From NCBI GenBank assembly GCA_032622095.1, contig CP136067.1, forward strand, positions 78,456,705 through 78,520,704: DNA of 64,000 nt, given 5' to 3'. Shown one piece after another: positions 33,306 through 45,905 of this stretch. The DNA comes from Siphonodentalium dalli (lineage: Eukaryota > Mollusca > Scaphopoda > Gadilida > Siphonodentaliidae). A program made the position numbers and the translations under genes. Position 1 is the stretch's first letter, and every line of letters starts with the position of its first letter. Under the pieces are notes generated by a model. It ran no database searches, had not been told where the DNA came from, and saw only the letters and a program-made list of their open reading frames with translations.

Positions 33306-33415
33306 TATATAATAAACATAAAAGAGTAGGGTTTATTTGTGATGTGCGCGAAGCGCACACAGGGGCCACATGCCCCTCCGGTTCTGAATAAAGTCTGCCG
33401 AAGACCTTCAGATGA
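33306..33415 (+). mobile_element. Helitron family B, plus-strand fragment
   Basis: Contains GTGCGCGAAGCGCACAC, GGGGCCACATGCCCCTCC and GTCTGCCGAAGACC ahead of TTCAG, i.e. the 3' part of family B with a decayed hairpin and without the CTAG. Confidence 0.5.
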
Positions 33416-33800
33416 ATATTGATGCAATGCATGGGAATAAATAAATCTCATACATACATTTATAGAATTTTGCCTGCCCCGTTCTACTCTATATATATAA
33501 CTTGGGACACCGCAGACATCGAGCAAGTATAGAGAGGTATAAGGAATCAACATCCCATGCATGCAGTATGTATTAAACAAATAGGATGTAATTGAAATTG
33601 GTGAAGATATGTGTGTAGCAATCCGGATATCGCTTGTCATCTCTATGCATTGTTGCACATGTGTATTATACCGTGCGTGATTTGCCAGGAGGGATAAGGT
33701 AGGTAGATTTATACAAGAGCACTGATTTACATGTTTTATACTCTGAATGAAATGTTGGGTCTCTTCTGTTAGTTCTGATTTGTCAATTTTCGAAGTATCT
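33416..33800. other. Unassigned DNA
   Basis: Nothing recognised. Confidence 0.35.
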
Positions 33801-33936
33801 GTGACATACGATGATATACACAGTGACCCTGTGACATACGATGATATACACAGTGACCATGTGACATACGATGATATACAGAGTGACCCTATTTATCTGT
33901 GACATACGATGATATACACAGTGACCCTATTTATCT
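33801..33936 (+). repeat. 30-bp tandem repeat, 4 copies
   Basis: GTGACATACGATGATATACA plus CAGTGACCCT repeated; the last two units are separated by ATTTATCT. Confidence 0.85.
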
Positions 33937-36263
33937 GGAGCGTTTCGTGCCGCCAGTTTATACATCGAAATAAGCCAGTGTATTGCGTGTTACTTCCACA
34001 ACTCCATAACAAAACAAAATTCAAAAATAAAATAAGATGCAATACATGTATGTGCCGACACACATATGATACAATGAAATTGAACATGTTCTAATTGAGT
34101 GCAATTCGCCAATATGTATATACTAATATTGTTGTATTTTCTTGGACCACTTCGCCGCATTTATGTTCCTCGTCAGAATGCACCACAAATAACTTATCTT
34201 CATTTTTGGGCGAAACAGAATTCAACCCGCGGTGGGCCATGTGTTGAACAACAATGGGATGTCATCGTCATTTTTTTAGCATCGTTCCTCCTAAAAGGCT
34301 GTCAATTCGTCATACCAAAAATGACACCAAGATTATCATATATAGATGAACCACTTTCTAAGAGCGGCGCCCATGTACATGCATGGCTATGCATGCACTT
34401 GGTACATATATAGGATTTATCCGCGCAATTGTGTGTGACTATATAATTGGCGAATTCCACATCACGAGAGCACCATTTATATTTTGTACATATAGTCCAA
34501 CCACAAGATTGTACATATAATAATAATATTCAATAGTCGTTTACATCGTGTGTGTATCAAACTAACGTTCTTACAACAACATATCGTGCGGATGTATGCA
34601 TGCTCCTCGTATATATACAATGGAGGTTATTAACGATATACAGAGCTGCAAGCCGCTCTTTAACTTTAACGCGAATAGCCCAAAAATGGGCGCTCCTTAT
34701 TCTCTTTAGTATTCCAACCGACTCGACCCGACTTCTCTAAATTCCATTAATTGTTTATTTATCCATCTGTATAGACCCCCGCAACCGGTCCGAGATGTAA
34801 CATGTTGCTAGCAAACTACCAAATTAAGGGATCTTGTTTATTAAGTACGATATATGCATCGGTGTCAGTGAATCGGGGCGCACTAAAATAATTATAAATA
34901 GCTAACTAAACTAATTATAAAGTCTTCAGTGTGATCCCAGTTGTACGTGGGGAAAAACTGCATCGGATACATTTCGCATATAATGAACAACTATATATTG
35001 ATAATAATTACGAATAGTCACTATAGAATGTGTGTTCTTTCTATCAGTTGTCGTTTTACCATATCCATAAATTATATTTCATTTCACGTGACTATCTGAG
35101 CCTAATCCACGCTTGTTATTGGTTGCATGACATTCACTATTTTCGATAGTTGCGTCCCCAACACGACAGTGCGCTTCATAATGTTAGGACACCCATGCAC
35201 TATCGCTGGGGGGAAATCCAGAAATCTATAATAGCATGCATGCTATTCCGGGGAGGTAATTTGAAAATCATCTCCTCGCTAGGAAAGTTCACAGTTTTCT
35301 CCGAAATGTCTTCGTAATCAACAACTATATAGAGCGCAATAAATGATCATAAAGGTACTCAATCCGACCAGACGGTCCCATGTCATCAAGATACAACAAC
35401 AACGACAACGACAACAACATTTCTTCAAAATACGCTTTAGTTAAGAGAATCAATTAATTGCAAAAAATAATGGTATCAAATTTCCCAAAAAGTTTTATTT
35501 TTCAACATTTTTTGTTCAACGAAATATGGCCGTATTATCACTTGAGTATCACGAAATTTGGCCGTAGTACCACTTAATTTTAGAAGTCATGTAAGGAAGG
35601 GCACTGCACGCGGGATTTGCATGCAGTCGATGAATCTACCACGCGCGGACTATAACTATAATCACGAAAAGCAGAATGATGCCACTTACTGCGAGTGTTA
35701 AGCATTTTGAATGGGACTATTTTATCACAAACGGACTCGCAGTCGTCAATTGTGCGAAAACGTTGATTTACGACTACCATTAGCTATTCGTAATGCTTAG
35801 TATAGTAGTAATCAGTTTTAACTTTAAGATGCGAAAGATGTCTATTGATGTCGAATTTGACGTTGGCAAGTCGAATATTTGTCGCTGAAACAGGCATTCT
35901 GATTGACCAAGAGCTGCTAACTTTAGATTTCGATTCACCAGCATCGGCAGCTGAAGCGTGCACACATTTTGAATGGAGCACGGTATCATTGACAACGAGC
36001 GTAAATTACGTAACCGCACTGCTAGGTGCCGCTTAATCGAGTCAACCGGGACGTTGTTTTATATAGACGCGGTTAACAGGAAGCTATACTGGTGTTGTTA
36101 TGGGTAACCACAAGGAATTCACGTATCAATATATTTGATGCATCGCAAAAAGGATATCTCATTTCGTAGCATGTAATGTCGATACAAATCCCTTTGGTGC
36201 AGTTTCTTTTAAATTTCTTGGTGGACTGAATTGGAATAGATAAACTAACCCTGTTTCGAATCA
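33937..36263. other. Unassigned DNA
   Basis: No recognised gene. The frame at 34099-34413 (104 residues) has two hydrophobic stretches but no motif. Around 35580-36036 two stretches share CCATTCAAAATG on the minus strand, possibly an old duplication. Confidence 0.3.
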
Positions 36264-36757
36264 AGCCAGCTCGCTCACAAAGTGTTTTCATGCTCGAATC
36301 AAGCCAGCTCGCTCACAAAGTGTTTTCATGCTCGAATCAAGCCGGCTCGCTCACAAACTGTTTTCATGCTCGAATCAAGCCGGTTCGCTCACAAACTGTT
36401 TTCATGCTCGAATCAAGCCGGCTCGCTCACAAACAGTTTTCATGCTCGAATCAAGCCGGCTCGCTCACAAACTGTATTCACGCTCGAATCAAGGCGGTTC
36501 GCTCACAACCTGTTTTCATGCTCGAATCAAGCCGGCTCGCTCACAAACTGTATTCATGCTCGAATCAAGCCGGCTCGCTCACAAACTGCATTCATACTCG
36601 AATCAAGCCGTTCGCTCACAAACTTTTTTCATACTCGAATCAAGCCGGCTCGCTCACAAACTGTATTCATGCTCGAATCAAGCCGGCTCGCTCACAAACT
36701 GTATTCATGCTCGAATCAAGCCGGCTCGCTCACAACCTGTGTTCATGCTCGAATCCT
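36264..36757 (+). repeat. 38-bp satellite, about 13 copies
   Basis: Unit: TCATGCTCGAATCAAGCC followed by GGCTCGCTCACAAACTGTTT, with scattered changes. Because 38 is not a multiple of 3, each plus frame cycles through the same 38-residue repeat. No unit has a stop in any phase, so all three plus frames are open for about 490 bp. It has no promoter, splice signal or family match, so it is treated as a satellite. Confidence 0.9.
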
Positions 36758-38161
36758 CGAATATCCAACTCAACAGAGTAAGTTTATTTCCTAAATATAG
36801 AGCGAAGAGATACAATTGAAAAAGACTACCGTATATCGCCCGCGCTGTCAGTCACAACAACTATCATCATCCTGGCAACCCCTAGCGTAGATGTGATGAT
36901 TAATGCATATATTTATATTACTAACATAATTGTGTACACGTTTGGCGATAAGAGATAGATGAGAGTAGATATGGTCCATGTTCCTGAATTAATTTCATTA
37001 AAGAGAGATGGGTAAATATATGTCACGAATTAGTAAATTGTGATATTAAGTCAGGTTACTGTCGATGTTGTTTCTACAATGTGTACAAGAGTCGTTGCAA
37101 TTTGCACTCAGTCGGTTTATTTGTGTATTTAGATTTGGTCGTCGACCTATTCCCGAGATGTGTGCAACACGTGTCTGGTCGGGGTCCATTCGCCGTTACC
37201 ACATTTATCTGCAAATTATTCATCATCTACATCTGCCAATTTGTAATATTCGATAATGAATAATAATCCAAAACCACATACAACAGGTTAAACACCGCGA
37301 GGTTCGTAACGATGAGACTCGTGTGATGCACCAAAGGCTTCCTAACGATCCCCGTCCCGTGGTCCATTCACTCCGACCCTTTATACATATCCCTGGTTTT
37401 ACAAGTGGCTGTTCTAAGCCTTGAGATTCACTGTAGTACCGACCCGATGCTCCCAGCAGGGCACTGACAGCCAATATATCACTCTAGGATGCTTCGGTGG
37501 TCGACTTTTTATCCCCGTTCTTTGATGTGGAAAAAATTTACATATTTAAACTGCGGCGTTTGTCAGAAACAAAATTTGCGTTGGATTCCCATTTTTCAAT
37601 GTTAGTCGCACATTTAAAACACATATATTAAAAAGATTCTTTCATGCAGATAGCAACATATGAGTTCATATCCTCTACATTTGAAGGCTGCGTCGCGGGT
37701 TCATTCGGGTCTGGTTACCGTCATGCCGCTGTGATAGCAAATGGCCGACAACGAACCCTGAAACACAACGGAAGCATCTCAATAAAGCTGGCATTTCCAG
37801 CGACGTCTTGTTCTCCCCGCACTACCAACGGCTCGTAAAATATGATACCGGGACCCATTTGTTCACAAAACAGGATCCAAATGAGAGAATAAGCCAGGTT
37901 TATCGAATACTAATCACTCAGTTAATATTTTGCCGTCAGTAAGGTTAGATTAAAGCTAATGGTTGAGGGTTGTTACCAAAACACGGACGGGAGAATGAAT
38001 AATCACCCTACACACATTAGACCACGTTAACGACATTAGGTTTCAGCCCATTTCTTTCCGTAAGTTGATTTATTACCTGATTCGGGGGTTTTCTAAACGA
38101 TATATAACAAATTTCGTCACATAGAACAGGCTTATAAAGGGAACGGACTGGACGCGTTTAA
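36758..38161. other. Unassigned DNA
   Basis: The minus frame at 37223-37474 (83 residues) and the plus frame at 37644-37838 have moderately coding-like composition but no motif or clear splice pair. Confidence 0.3.
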
Positions 38162-38428
38162 CTAGCGTCAAAGTACAGTACTGCAGTTCTCAGAATATGT
38201 ATTTCTGTGTTCTGGCTTAATGCACAACTGGAGAGTATTTGGCATACGGAAAAGTATTCAGATATGCTACAGTTATATTCGTTGGCCAGAGCTTATCCGC
38301 CGAGGCAGTTTCTAATTGTTAAATGGTACGGCACGATTCGCCCGGCGGAGGTAGCTATTTATCGTACTCAGAACCAGTTATATGGCACAGTGACTAAAGC
38401 GTGGATACACGTATTTACTCAGTCGAAG
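38162..38428 (+). CDS. Candidate internal exon
   Basis: Open frame from 38162 to the stop at 38456-38458. At 38426-38428 AAG is followed by GTGAGTGG, a consensus 5' splice site, giving a phase-0 end. The predicted peptide has a protein-like composition: NAQLESIWHTEKYSDM, LYSLARAYPPRQFL, IVKWYGTIRPAEVA, TVTKAWIHVFTQSK. A possible acceptor is CTCAG at 38189-38193, with a weak pyrimidine tract. No family recognised, and no partner exon identified. Confidence 0.3.
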
Positions 38429-38458
38429 GTGAGTGGATTGTATTTTAAAGAACGCTGA

Positions 38459-40544
38459 GTGTCTAGAATTACTGCTGAGTTCTTTTGTACATGGGACCGT
38501 AGATGTTGAAAAACGATTTGGGAGGTGACAATTTCAAACATCAGAAACTTTTTTTTGGTTCTGGAATACATTGTTATTCGCCACTGAACTCGGGCTTAAA
38601 TGTTGAGCAGCAATAACAACTTTTGAAAAATGCCAATATAAATTGGTATTTTATTTGGTGAAAAAACATTAATTAAGTTTGGGGTTATGGTTTTCTCACA
38701 AAACCACATTGACTTTTGACCAATACGTGACTGGACTCGAACATGTACCTATATATGCATGCATTATCCGTTTGTTTGAACTTCCTTGAATGTATTCCAA
38801 GTACCCATGAAACATGAACATTGGATGTCAAGTATTGTGACTTCAGCCATGCCTTATTTGCTGAGCTCGTTTATTTGGATACGATCTCCGTTTTCCATAT
38901 AGCACCGCCACATATACACACATACGACAGCGTCTTATGAAGGCAATGTCACATATTAACTTTTTCAAATGTATTTATCGGTTTGTTCTGAACTTGCACA
39001 TTCATTAACTGTGATATGTTCGAATAATAATTGGGACCACATTATATCAATCGATCTAAACTGGGGAAATATATCAAGTATACCGGAATCACATTCTAAT
39101 ACTTCGAATCCTGTAAAACGGTTGAGTTAGAAGTTTTTAAATGGATAGTGTCGCATAATATTTTCCTCGTGTCATACGGTCTTAGAATACAAAAATCGAT
39201 GTAATCACAATATATACATTAATGCGGAAAACACAAATATTAGACACAGCTTACATACTTGCGATGAAGTGATTTCTAGCTATGATATATCTTTTTTAGT
39301 ATAATTTTCAATCCATTGTCATGGTACATTCCCAAGTTATAAAAATGCATCAGCTGTTTTTAACTTTCCACGATGGAGTCAGACAAGCGTTGTGTATTTG
39401 TCATTGTATTAAGAACAAAACGATGACAAAGAACGCTCTCAGTTACTGCATACTATAACTATATTTTTTTTTCTGAGACGCTTATTTCTATGACGTCATT
39501 TAGTTGTTCCAATTCATATATAGTCAGTGCGTCAGCATTTCACATATTTGTCTTAAATATGTTGGCCCGTAACGTGACAAAAATCATTTACTTGTCAGTT
39601 GCACTGTCATTAAAATTCGTGAATGACTAAAACAGTGATAACCATTTTCAGATTTCATTGACGACTGGTGTTCCTTTGCGTAACTCTTGTTGATTATTAT
39701 ACAACACATGTTCCATAGAATTGGAAAACGCTCTAAGTTGTGAAATGAATAAGTTTATCCCGTCACGTCAATTAACCGCATCTATATATATATATATATG
39801 TTTCTTGCCGCATTTCTCCACGTAGATGGACTCCAGTTTGGAGTAAATATCCGCATTATATCCAGTATATATTATATATATATATTTAATTTGTTGTCCC
39901 TTAAAAACGCAGATATAGTTTTCAAAATATAGTTGGTGGTTTATGTAAAGCCACTTATGCGTTTCTGTCCGCATTAAACATTTCAATCTTTTGAACAACA
40001 AAAGGGGCGCACTATATATTTTTACAGATTTTGAACGTGTACGCAGTCGGAACCTAAAAGCTTTGCGAATATGTGAATATGCTTCAAGTTAGACATATTT
40101 TGGTTTGGCTTTTACAGATATTAACGTCATTGAATTCACACAGACATAATTCATATATATTTTATTATATTTTTGCGTATGTCGAAGTTTAATTTCGAAC
40201 AAAGCTGTACTGGACAGCTGTATATGCCTGGACTATTTCCACTCACACGAGCCGTGTCACGGGGCGTGGATCTGCTGTCTGACAAGGACTACCCCCTCCC
40301 AGAAAAACGTTCGTATATGTCTCATTTATCAGAATGTTTCATCTGTATCAATGTAATTTCTCCTTGTATATTATAAAACATGTCTCGCCCTCGACCATCT
40401 AGTTTACGAATGTCCAGTACATGTAGCTCGCCCATTAACCCTGTATTTTTTGTGACGATAAGATGAGAGATGTGACCTGTAGGATGTTCTAAAGGAAAGT
40501 GTTGACGGACGCATGCATGACATGCATGCACTTGAATATGTCAA
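38459..40544. other. Unassigned DNA
   Basis: AT-rich with short (AT)n tracts at 39783-39799 and 39866-39885. No gene recognised. Confidence 0.35.
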
Positions 40545-41015
40545 GTCGAGCTACAAATGGGCGGACCGCACCCATATTAAATTTTGACCAACATATTCGT
40601 GTCAGTAAGCCATATACCAAATTTGAAAACAACCAGATAATTAAATAAAAAATAATCGGTAAATTCTAAGTATAGAAAGGGCATAACTCCGGTCGAAATG
40701 GGTGGACAAAACCCAAGTTAGAATTTGCCCTATATTTTCATGTGAGCAAGTCATATGCAAAATTTGAAAGCAATCAGGTATCTAACATCATCATCCCGAA
40801 ACCAAAATATTCGGAAAAGGGGCAATAACTCCGGTAAAATGGATGGACCGCATGCACCCATATTCAAATTTGACCTATATATGTTCATGTCAGTAATCAA
40901 TACACAAATAGTGATAACAATCGGATAACTAAAATTAAAGTTATCTTCTCCAAAACAACATAATCGGAAAATATTAAGTCGACAAGGACCATAACTCTGG
41001 TAAAACGTGTTGCTC
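40545..41015 (+). repeat. Degenerate tandem repeat, ~150-bp unit, 3 copies
   Basis: Each unit has TGGACCGCA(CCC)-type text, an AATTTGACC-like block, a GTCAGTAA/GAGCAAG-CATAT block, CAATC-GATAAC and GGGCATAACTCCGG. Text style is akin to family D. Confidence 0.55.
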
Positions 41016-41534
41016 TCTCATAAAATCGAATTTATCTCTGTCGTAAATCATAAGTGGACCAGCTTTTATTGGAGTCCAGAACGGCGAAGAAAGACGGATA
41101 CTTTGTGTTCATTCTTCATAATAAATCTAAATTTCTCATAATTCGTCATATCTGACAAATGAGGGAACTTCGTCATTATGTACTTAAACTGTGATTCACG
41201 AATACCTACCTATATGTAGGCCATGAACGTAAATTATATACATCGCTGTATACATTCTGACATAAAATGAAATTCTGTCTCAATTTGTTTCCAATTACAC
41301 ACAGTACGCAATCCATATGTATCGAACTATCTTGATCATCGGAACGTGAGAAATCATGTTGACCTAATCAGACGTAATCACTAAAAGCGATCAGCAGAAT
41401 AATTGGGCGCGCTTTTCAAAGTCCAGCCGAATTGCACTGAAGCCATACAGTCATTTATACCGACCACATTATCGCTGCTAATTGCTTGGCAACATTATAA
41501 TGGACTGATTTAATGTGCTGCGTGGGCTAGTCTA
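41016..41534. other. Unassigned DNA
   Basis: Probably partly LINE 5' sequence; nothing firm. Confidence 0.3.
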
Positions 41535-43250
41535 AAATTCTCGGCAGATTTTGTGAAAATAAATATGAATACACTCAGCTTTTTATGGGAATAAATCAAG
41601 ATTACGATATGTTGTATTTCACCGAAACCCGCATCGATGCAGCATATCCCAGCAGTATTATACAGCTTGGTGGGTTCTCTGATCCTGTGAGATATGACGG
41701 TTCGAGCCATGGAGGAGTAATCGCGGTTTATTGTGATGATCATCTCGTCTTCGAGTGTATACCCTCTCTCGAATTCGATTATTCAACGCTGTGGTTGAAG
41801 ATGAATTCCAGTGCCTCCCGCTATCTATTGTGTTTCTCGTATCGTTCTGATCAATATTATACTGAGAGGTACTGGGAGCTGATTGCCCAGTCCATATCGA
41901 ATGCATTTGACTTTAATATCACTATGATTCTAACTGCATGGCTAGAAACTATCTCGTTTTAAAGTCTGCGAAACGTCATTGAAATCACCAACCAGAGTTA
42001 CCTCGACAACATCGCATTGTGGATGACAATGTTACATGTCAATCCGAAGTGATTGACTTTCGGAGATCCATATTAGATCACCGTGCGGTCATTTCGGTAA
42101 TTAAAATATGACTCCAAAATAATGTCCCCTTCTCTCGGCTTGTCAGGATTTATGACAGAGGCAATTTAGAAGAAGATATAAGCTCATTTAGGACCCAGAG
42201 TGGCTACACCCTATATATCGAAACAGCACCCGACATATAGACCCCGCGACTGATATATTTACCTCCAAATTTATCGAATTTATATGGACCAAACTGTGCC
42301 CCAATCAAAAGTATTGATAAGACATAAAGACAAAAATTGGTTCACTTCAGAAATGAGAACGATAATTCGGAAAAGAGATAGACTGCGATTGATGAGAGAG
42401 GCAATTTAGTATTTGATGACCACACAAAGCGGCCATGCTCAACGGTGCAATTCATCACCAATATTCACCCACAAATGTAGTAACATAACAAACACTGAAA
42501 TCACTATCGATGACATAATTTCTGCTATTGGGACCTTGAAACCTAGTAAGATATCTAGTCACGGTGAATTACAGTTAAAATGATCCAATATATACAAGCC
42601 CAGTCATAGCCACCCCCTTAAAGCGATATTTAAAAAATCGTTCGAGCTTTGTGTATTCCCACCACAGTGGAAGCAGGCACATGCATGTTATCCCTATAAT
42701 TACAAGAACAATGACAAAAAATCCCTTACTCGTATGTACTTGCTTTTTTTAGTGCTAACCATGCATCACTTGATGACTACGCGTAAACTATTTGAAGATC
42801 TGGATAGAGTTTCTTATTGGTCGAAAAAATGGTTGGTTACCCTTTGCGAGTCATAGACTACTTCAGAAATGAGGCCCACTTCAAATCGAGTTTCATTCCA
42901 TCCACGATCGCTGAATGGAATCTATCATGCAAAACCACTACCGACAACAACAAACTTGATGACCCCTCATCAGAACCAACCAACGACGAAATCATAAGTA
43001 ACATCTATAGAACATTATGTAAAAAACCAAAACGTGACCATTGTCTGAAAAATATTTCTTGTTTGTTGTGGTGCACTTCAGTGCAACACTAAATGTGCGC
43101 CTGTTTGGACAGTACAATAATTTATCTCATCGACAGACCGTTTCTCATATTTATCATAAATCTCAAATTATAGTTTCTCTTATCCCCCCCCCCAACTGCA
43201 CGCAAGAGCATAGCCTCCCCAATAGCCACACTTAAACAGCACATTCTGCA
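41535..43250 (+). pseudogene. Non-LTR retrotransposon (LINE) ORF2 relic, CR1/L2-like
   Basis: An APE-type endonuclease remnant is open at 41585-41962: YDMLYFTETRIDAAYP (the TET motif) and SSHGGVIAVY (the GG motif). The expected GDFN reads TAWLE, so a catalytic residue is lost. After frame changes come DHRAVIS (the SDH motif, near 42080), KNWFTSEMRTIIRKRDRLR (near 42335), IGTLKPSKISSHGEL (start of the RT domain, near 42525), FELCVFPPQWKQA (near 42645), and a thumb-like FEDLDRVSYWSKKWLV (near 42790). The end reads YFRNEAHFKSSFIPSTIAEW at 42850-42912. The palm with its YxDD catalytic residues is deleted between about 42720 and 42785. The element is dead: several stops, frameshifts and a core deletion. 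The clade assignment is tentative. Confidence 0.7.
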
Positions 43251-44673
43251 ATAAACCCGAATTAAAACCATCATTTATACTTATATTTATTAGCAACCGA
43301 TGCCAGGGGAGAGGATCTCCGATAAGTTCAGGAAATTTGTGCTCCGATCATCTGTGTCCATATTATATATTGTGGGTTACAAAAGATATGTTCAAATCAA
43401 ATCAATCATGCTGGCAAATTTGATGATGAAGATTATAAGTCGCGTTAATACTATACAGGAAACCATAAACTATATATCGTGTGTGATTTGGGCGCCCGAC
43501 CAAAACTCAAACTATGATAAAACAGCCCCTTTTACAAGACGATATCAGACTATCAAAATATTATTCCACGAATGGGCTCAAAGTTGTATCTCATTATTTT
43601 CTGGCTCCATAAACTTTCAATAATTGCATGGCTTGATAGTGTAAATCGCACGGGACATATACTCGAATATTGAATTCGGCCGGTGTTCATACGAGTCTGC
43701 TTCACTGTCAACTATATGCCTTGTACTAAATTCAATTCATTTTTATTCTGATCGTCATAATATAGACATTTCAGAATATGCTGTATTCGACGGTGTATAA
43801 ATACGCGTTCACTACCGCTTCTAGCGATTGGACGGAGTGTATATAGGGTTCCTACTTGTGTATCCTTGGTAACTATGTACTACGTAAATATCCCTTTGTA
43901 TCATGTAGATGGGGCTAGATGTCGATGTTGTTACTTGTAATACATATGAACGACCAAATACAAGTTACAATAAAACAGGTTGAAAGCAATGAAAATGTTG
44001 AATTGTTGACACGAAGCTGTTTTTAATCCTCCACATCTGTTGAATATAGGCAAGCGGGACATACTACGGAATTTTGCTGGTTTTATGATTACATCTAATC
44101 ATACCGAGGTGTTATGGATTCGATTACATCACAAACTTTATCAGCTAGTCCAAGACACCCCCGTTTTGGACATTTATATGTGATCATATATCTCGAACAA
44201 GCAACCGATGAACAACTGAAAAGTTGTTGGTCAACACGAGTCACAATGTCATGGCATCCATGCACAATCACAACATTACCACAATGTTGTTATACACAGT
44301 AAACAACTTTCGATTGACTATATAGAAATGAGTGATGTCCGCCCGTCCCTCGGTTGAGCCGTCCGTCCGAAACATTTGTTTATCAGAGTATGTGGTTTAT
44401 TCACATTAAAATACAGGTCAAGTTATGCCCATTTTTCGTTTGTTGTCCACCACGGAGGTTTCGTATTGCGTCCATATTGAAACGCGTAATTGGAAAAGAT
44501 AACTGTTTTATGCAATAAAATGGTGCCTAGGTGTCGCTTACCATATGTTCCACATCAGTCGGTGAGTATCGCTACTCATGTCTATTGGCTACTTACCCTA
44601 AATGCAAAAATTGTCTCACATTAAATTACCAGAGTACTACGACTTGTATCCTGCAAAATCTCGTCTAACGCAT
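43251..44673. other. Unassigned DNA
   Basis: A weak family D-like stretch lies at 44330-44480 (CCGTCCGTCC; ACGGAGGTTTCG). TCGGTGAGTATC near 44560 resembles a donor, but no open exon precedes it. The frame at 43300-43623 (107 residues) has no motif. Confidence 0.3.
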
Positions 44674-44761
44674 GGCTATATATACTAAGGAAATTTAACT
44701 GTAACAGTTATAAACACAGTGTGTGAGCAAATCTTTATAAATTCCCTTAGTATATACAGCC
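44674..44761. repeat. Hairpin with ~24-bp inverted arms
   Basis: GGCTATATATACTAAGG on the left is mirrored by CCTTAGTATATACAGCC on the right, one mismatch, with AAATTTA/TAAATT extending inward. Probably a hairpin transposon relic. Confidence 0.6.
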
Positions 44762-45045
44762 AAACAAACTCCAAATATTTTAGAACGTTTGACCGTTGCA
44801 TATTCATTCATATCCATTTATATCCAAACAACTAAAAATATCTGTTTATTCACTGGTATCAATATCTATAATTAAATTCAATATAAATATTAATATAATC
44901 AGGAAACTATAGTGAAATACTTCAAGTCTTTATATAGCCATTACTGCTTGTATTCTGTCAGTCAGGGGTGCCGGGTAGACGGCCATCATTGGCCACGGCA
45001 CTCCACACAATACATATACAAATTGACATGTATTATAATGTATAA
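44762..45045. other. Unassigned DNA
   Basis: AT-rich with nothing recognised before the LINE-like tail. Confidence 0.35.
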
Positions 45046-45090
45046 TGTATTGTATTGTGGAATAAAATATTATCCTTATCCTTATCCATG
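45046..45090 (+). mobile_element. LINE 3' end of a second type, (CTTAT)n
   Basis: TGTATTGTATTGTGGAATAA followed by three CCTTAT units. Such an ending is common at LINE 3' ends. It differs from the (TTGA)n tails elsewhere in the window. Confidence 0.5.
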
Positions 45091-45531
45091 TCTACAAAAA
45101 CTACATTTATATCCCAATATGTGCACTTGTTTCGGAAAATCATGTACAGGCCCGAATAACCTGGGGATTTACCATAATGTTACATGACCATGCAGTCGTG
45201 TGTGAGTGTTTCACCCGATTACCAAACAACAACAAAACAGTAAAATGAAACGTAATATTAGCCAATCAGAAATTTCACTGATAAACTGTGATATCGTTTG
45301 GCTTATTGATCTGGCACCATGCGACTCACGTGTATCGCGTGAAGCCAGGTATACCTCATTTCACTTCAGTCAACATGTCGGCCTGTTTTATTGGTAATTT
45401 GTTATATATGTTATAGTTATTGTTCTGGACCACATCGACAGTTTTAAGACATACGGGAACCTTTAGCTATATGTTAGTGGGTTGTCTCAAAGACAAGTGA
45501 CTCTTTCGCGTAATTATTTTGAGAATTTGAG
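45091..45531. other. Unassigned DNA
   Basis: Nothing recognised. Confidence 0.35.
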
Positions 45532-45905
45532 TCTCTAAACCCGGCCTCATATTTTTTTTATCAAGACACACGAGTATTATCGGCACGCGCAGTGACGCAA
45601 GAGCTTAGCACAATTATACCGATCAATGTTATTATTATGTTAATTACAATTTCATTATGATATTCAATTTGCGTTGAGTTATTTAGTGCTGAATATGAGA
45701 TAAACATAGGTGATAAAGGCGGTTGAACAATTATGTCAACATGAAAAGACACATTTAAAATGGAACAAAAAGGTGTCCTTACTTCTTCTTTGGTTGTGAT
45801 AAAGAAATCAATATTAATGTTTTAACCCCAGACGTTTCGAGATCGTTTTTCCTTTCTAAAATGTTATTATGTGATCAAAAGGATCCTTAATTCTTCCCAA
45901 TTCTA
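45532..45905 (+). repeat. Dispersed repeat G, copy 2
   Basis: About 350 bp similar to 10183-10537 (TATTATCGGCACGCGC; GTCAACATGAAAAGACACAT; TTATTATGTGAT). The downstream palindrome found after copy 1 is missing here. Confidence 0.6.

Noticed and set aside
36264-36757. CRISPR-like array
   Set aside because: Direct repeats without unique spacers, in a eukaryotic repeat context; the same holds for 53130-53445 and 60221-61280.
36282-36819. Three overlapping 163-170-residue frames as a repeat protein gene
   Set aside because: All follow from the 38-bp satellite lacking stops; no splice, promoter or homology support.
39098-39122. TTCGAATCC as a tRNA T-loop
   Set aside because: No pairing stem on either side.
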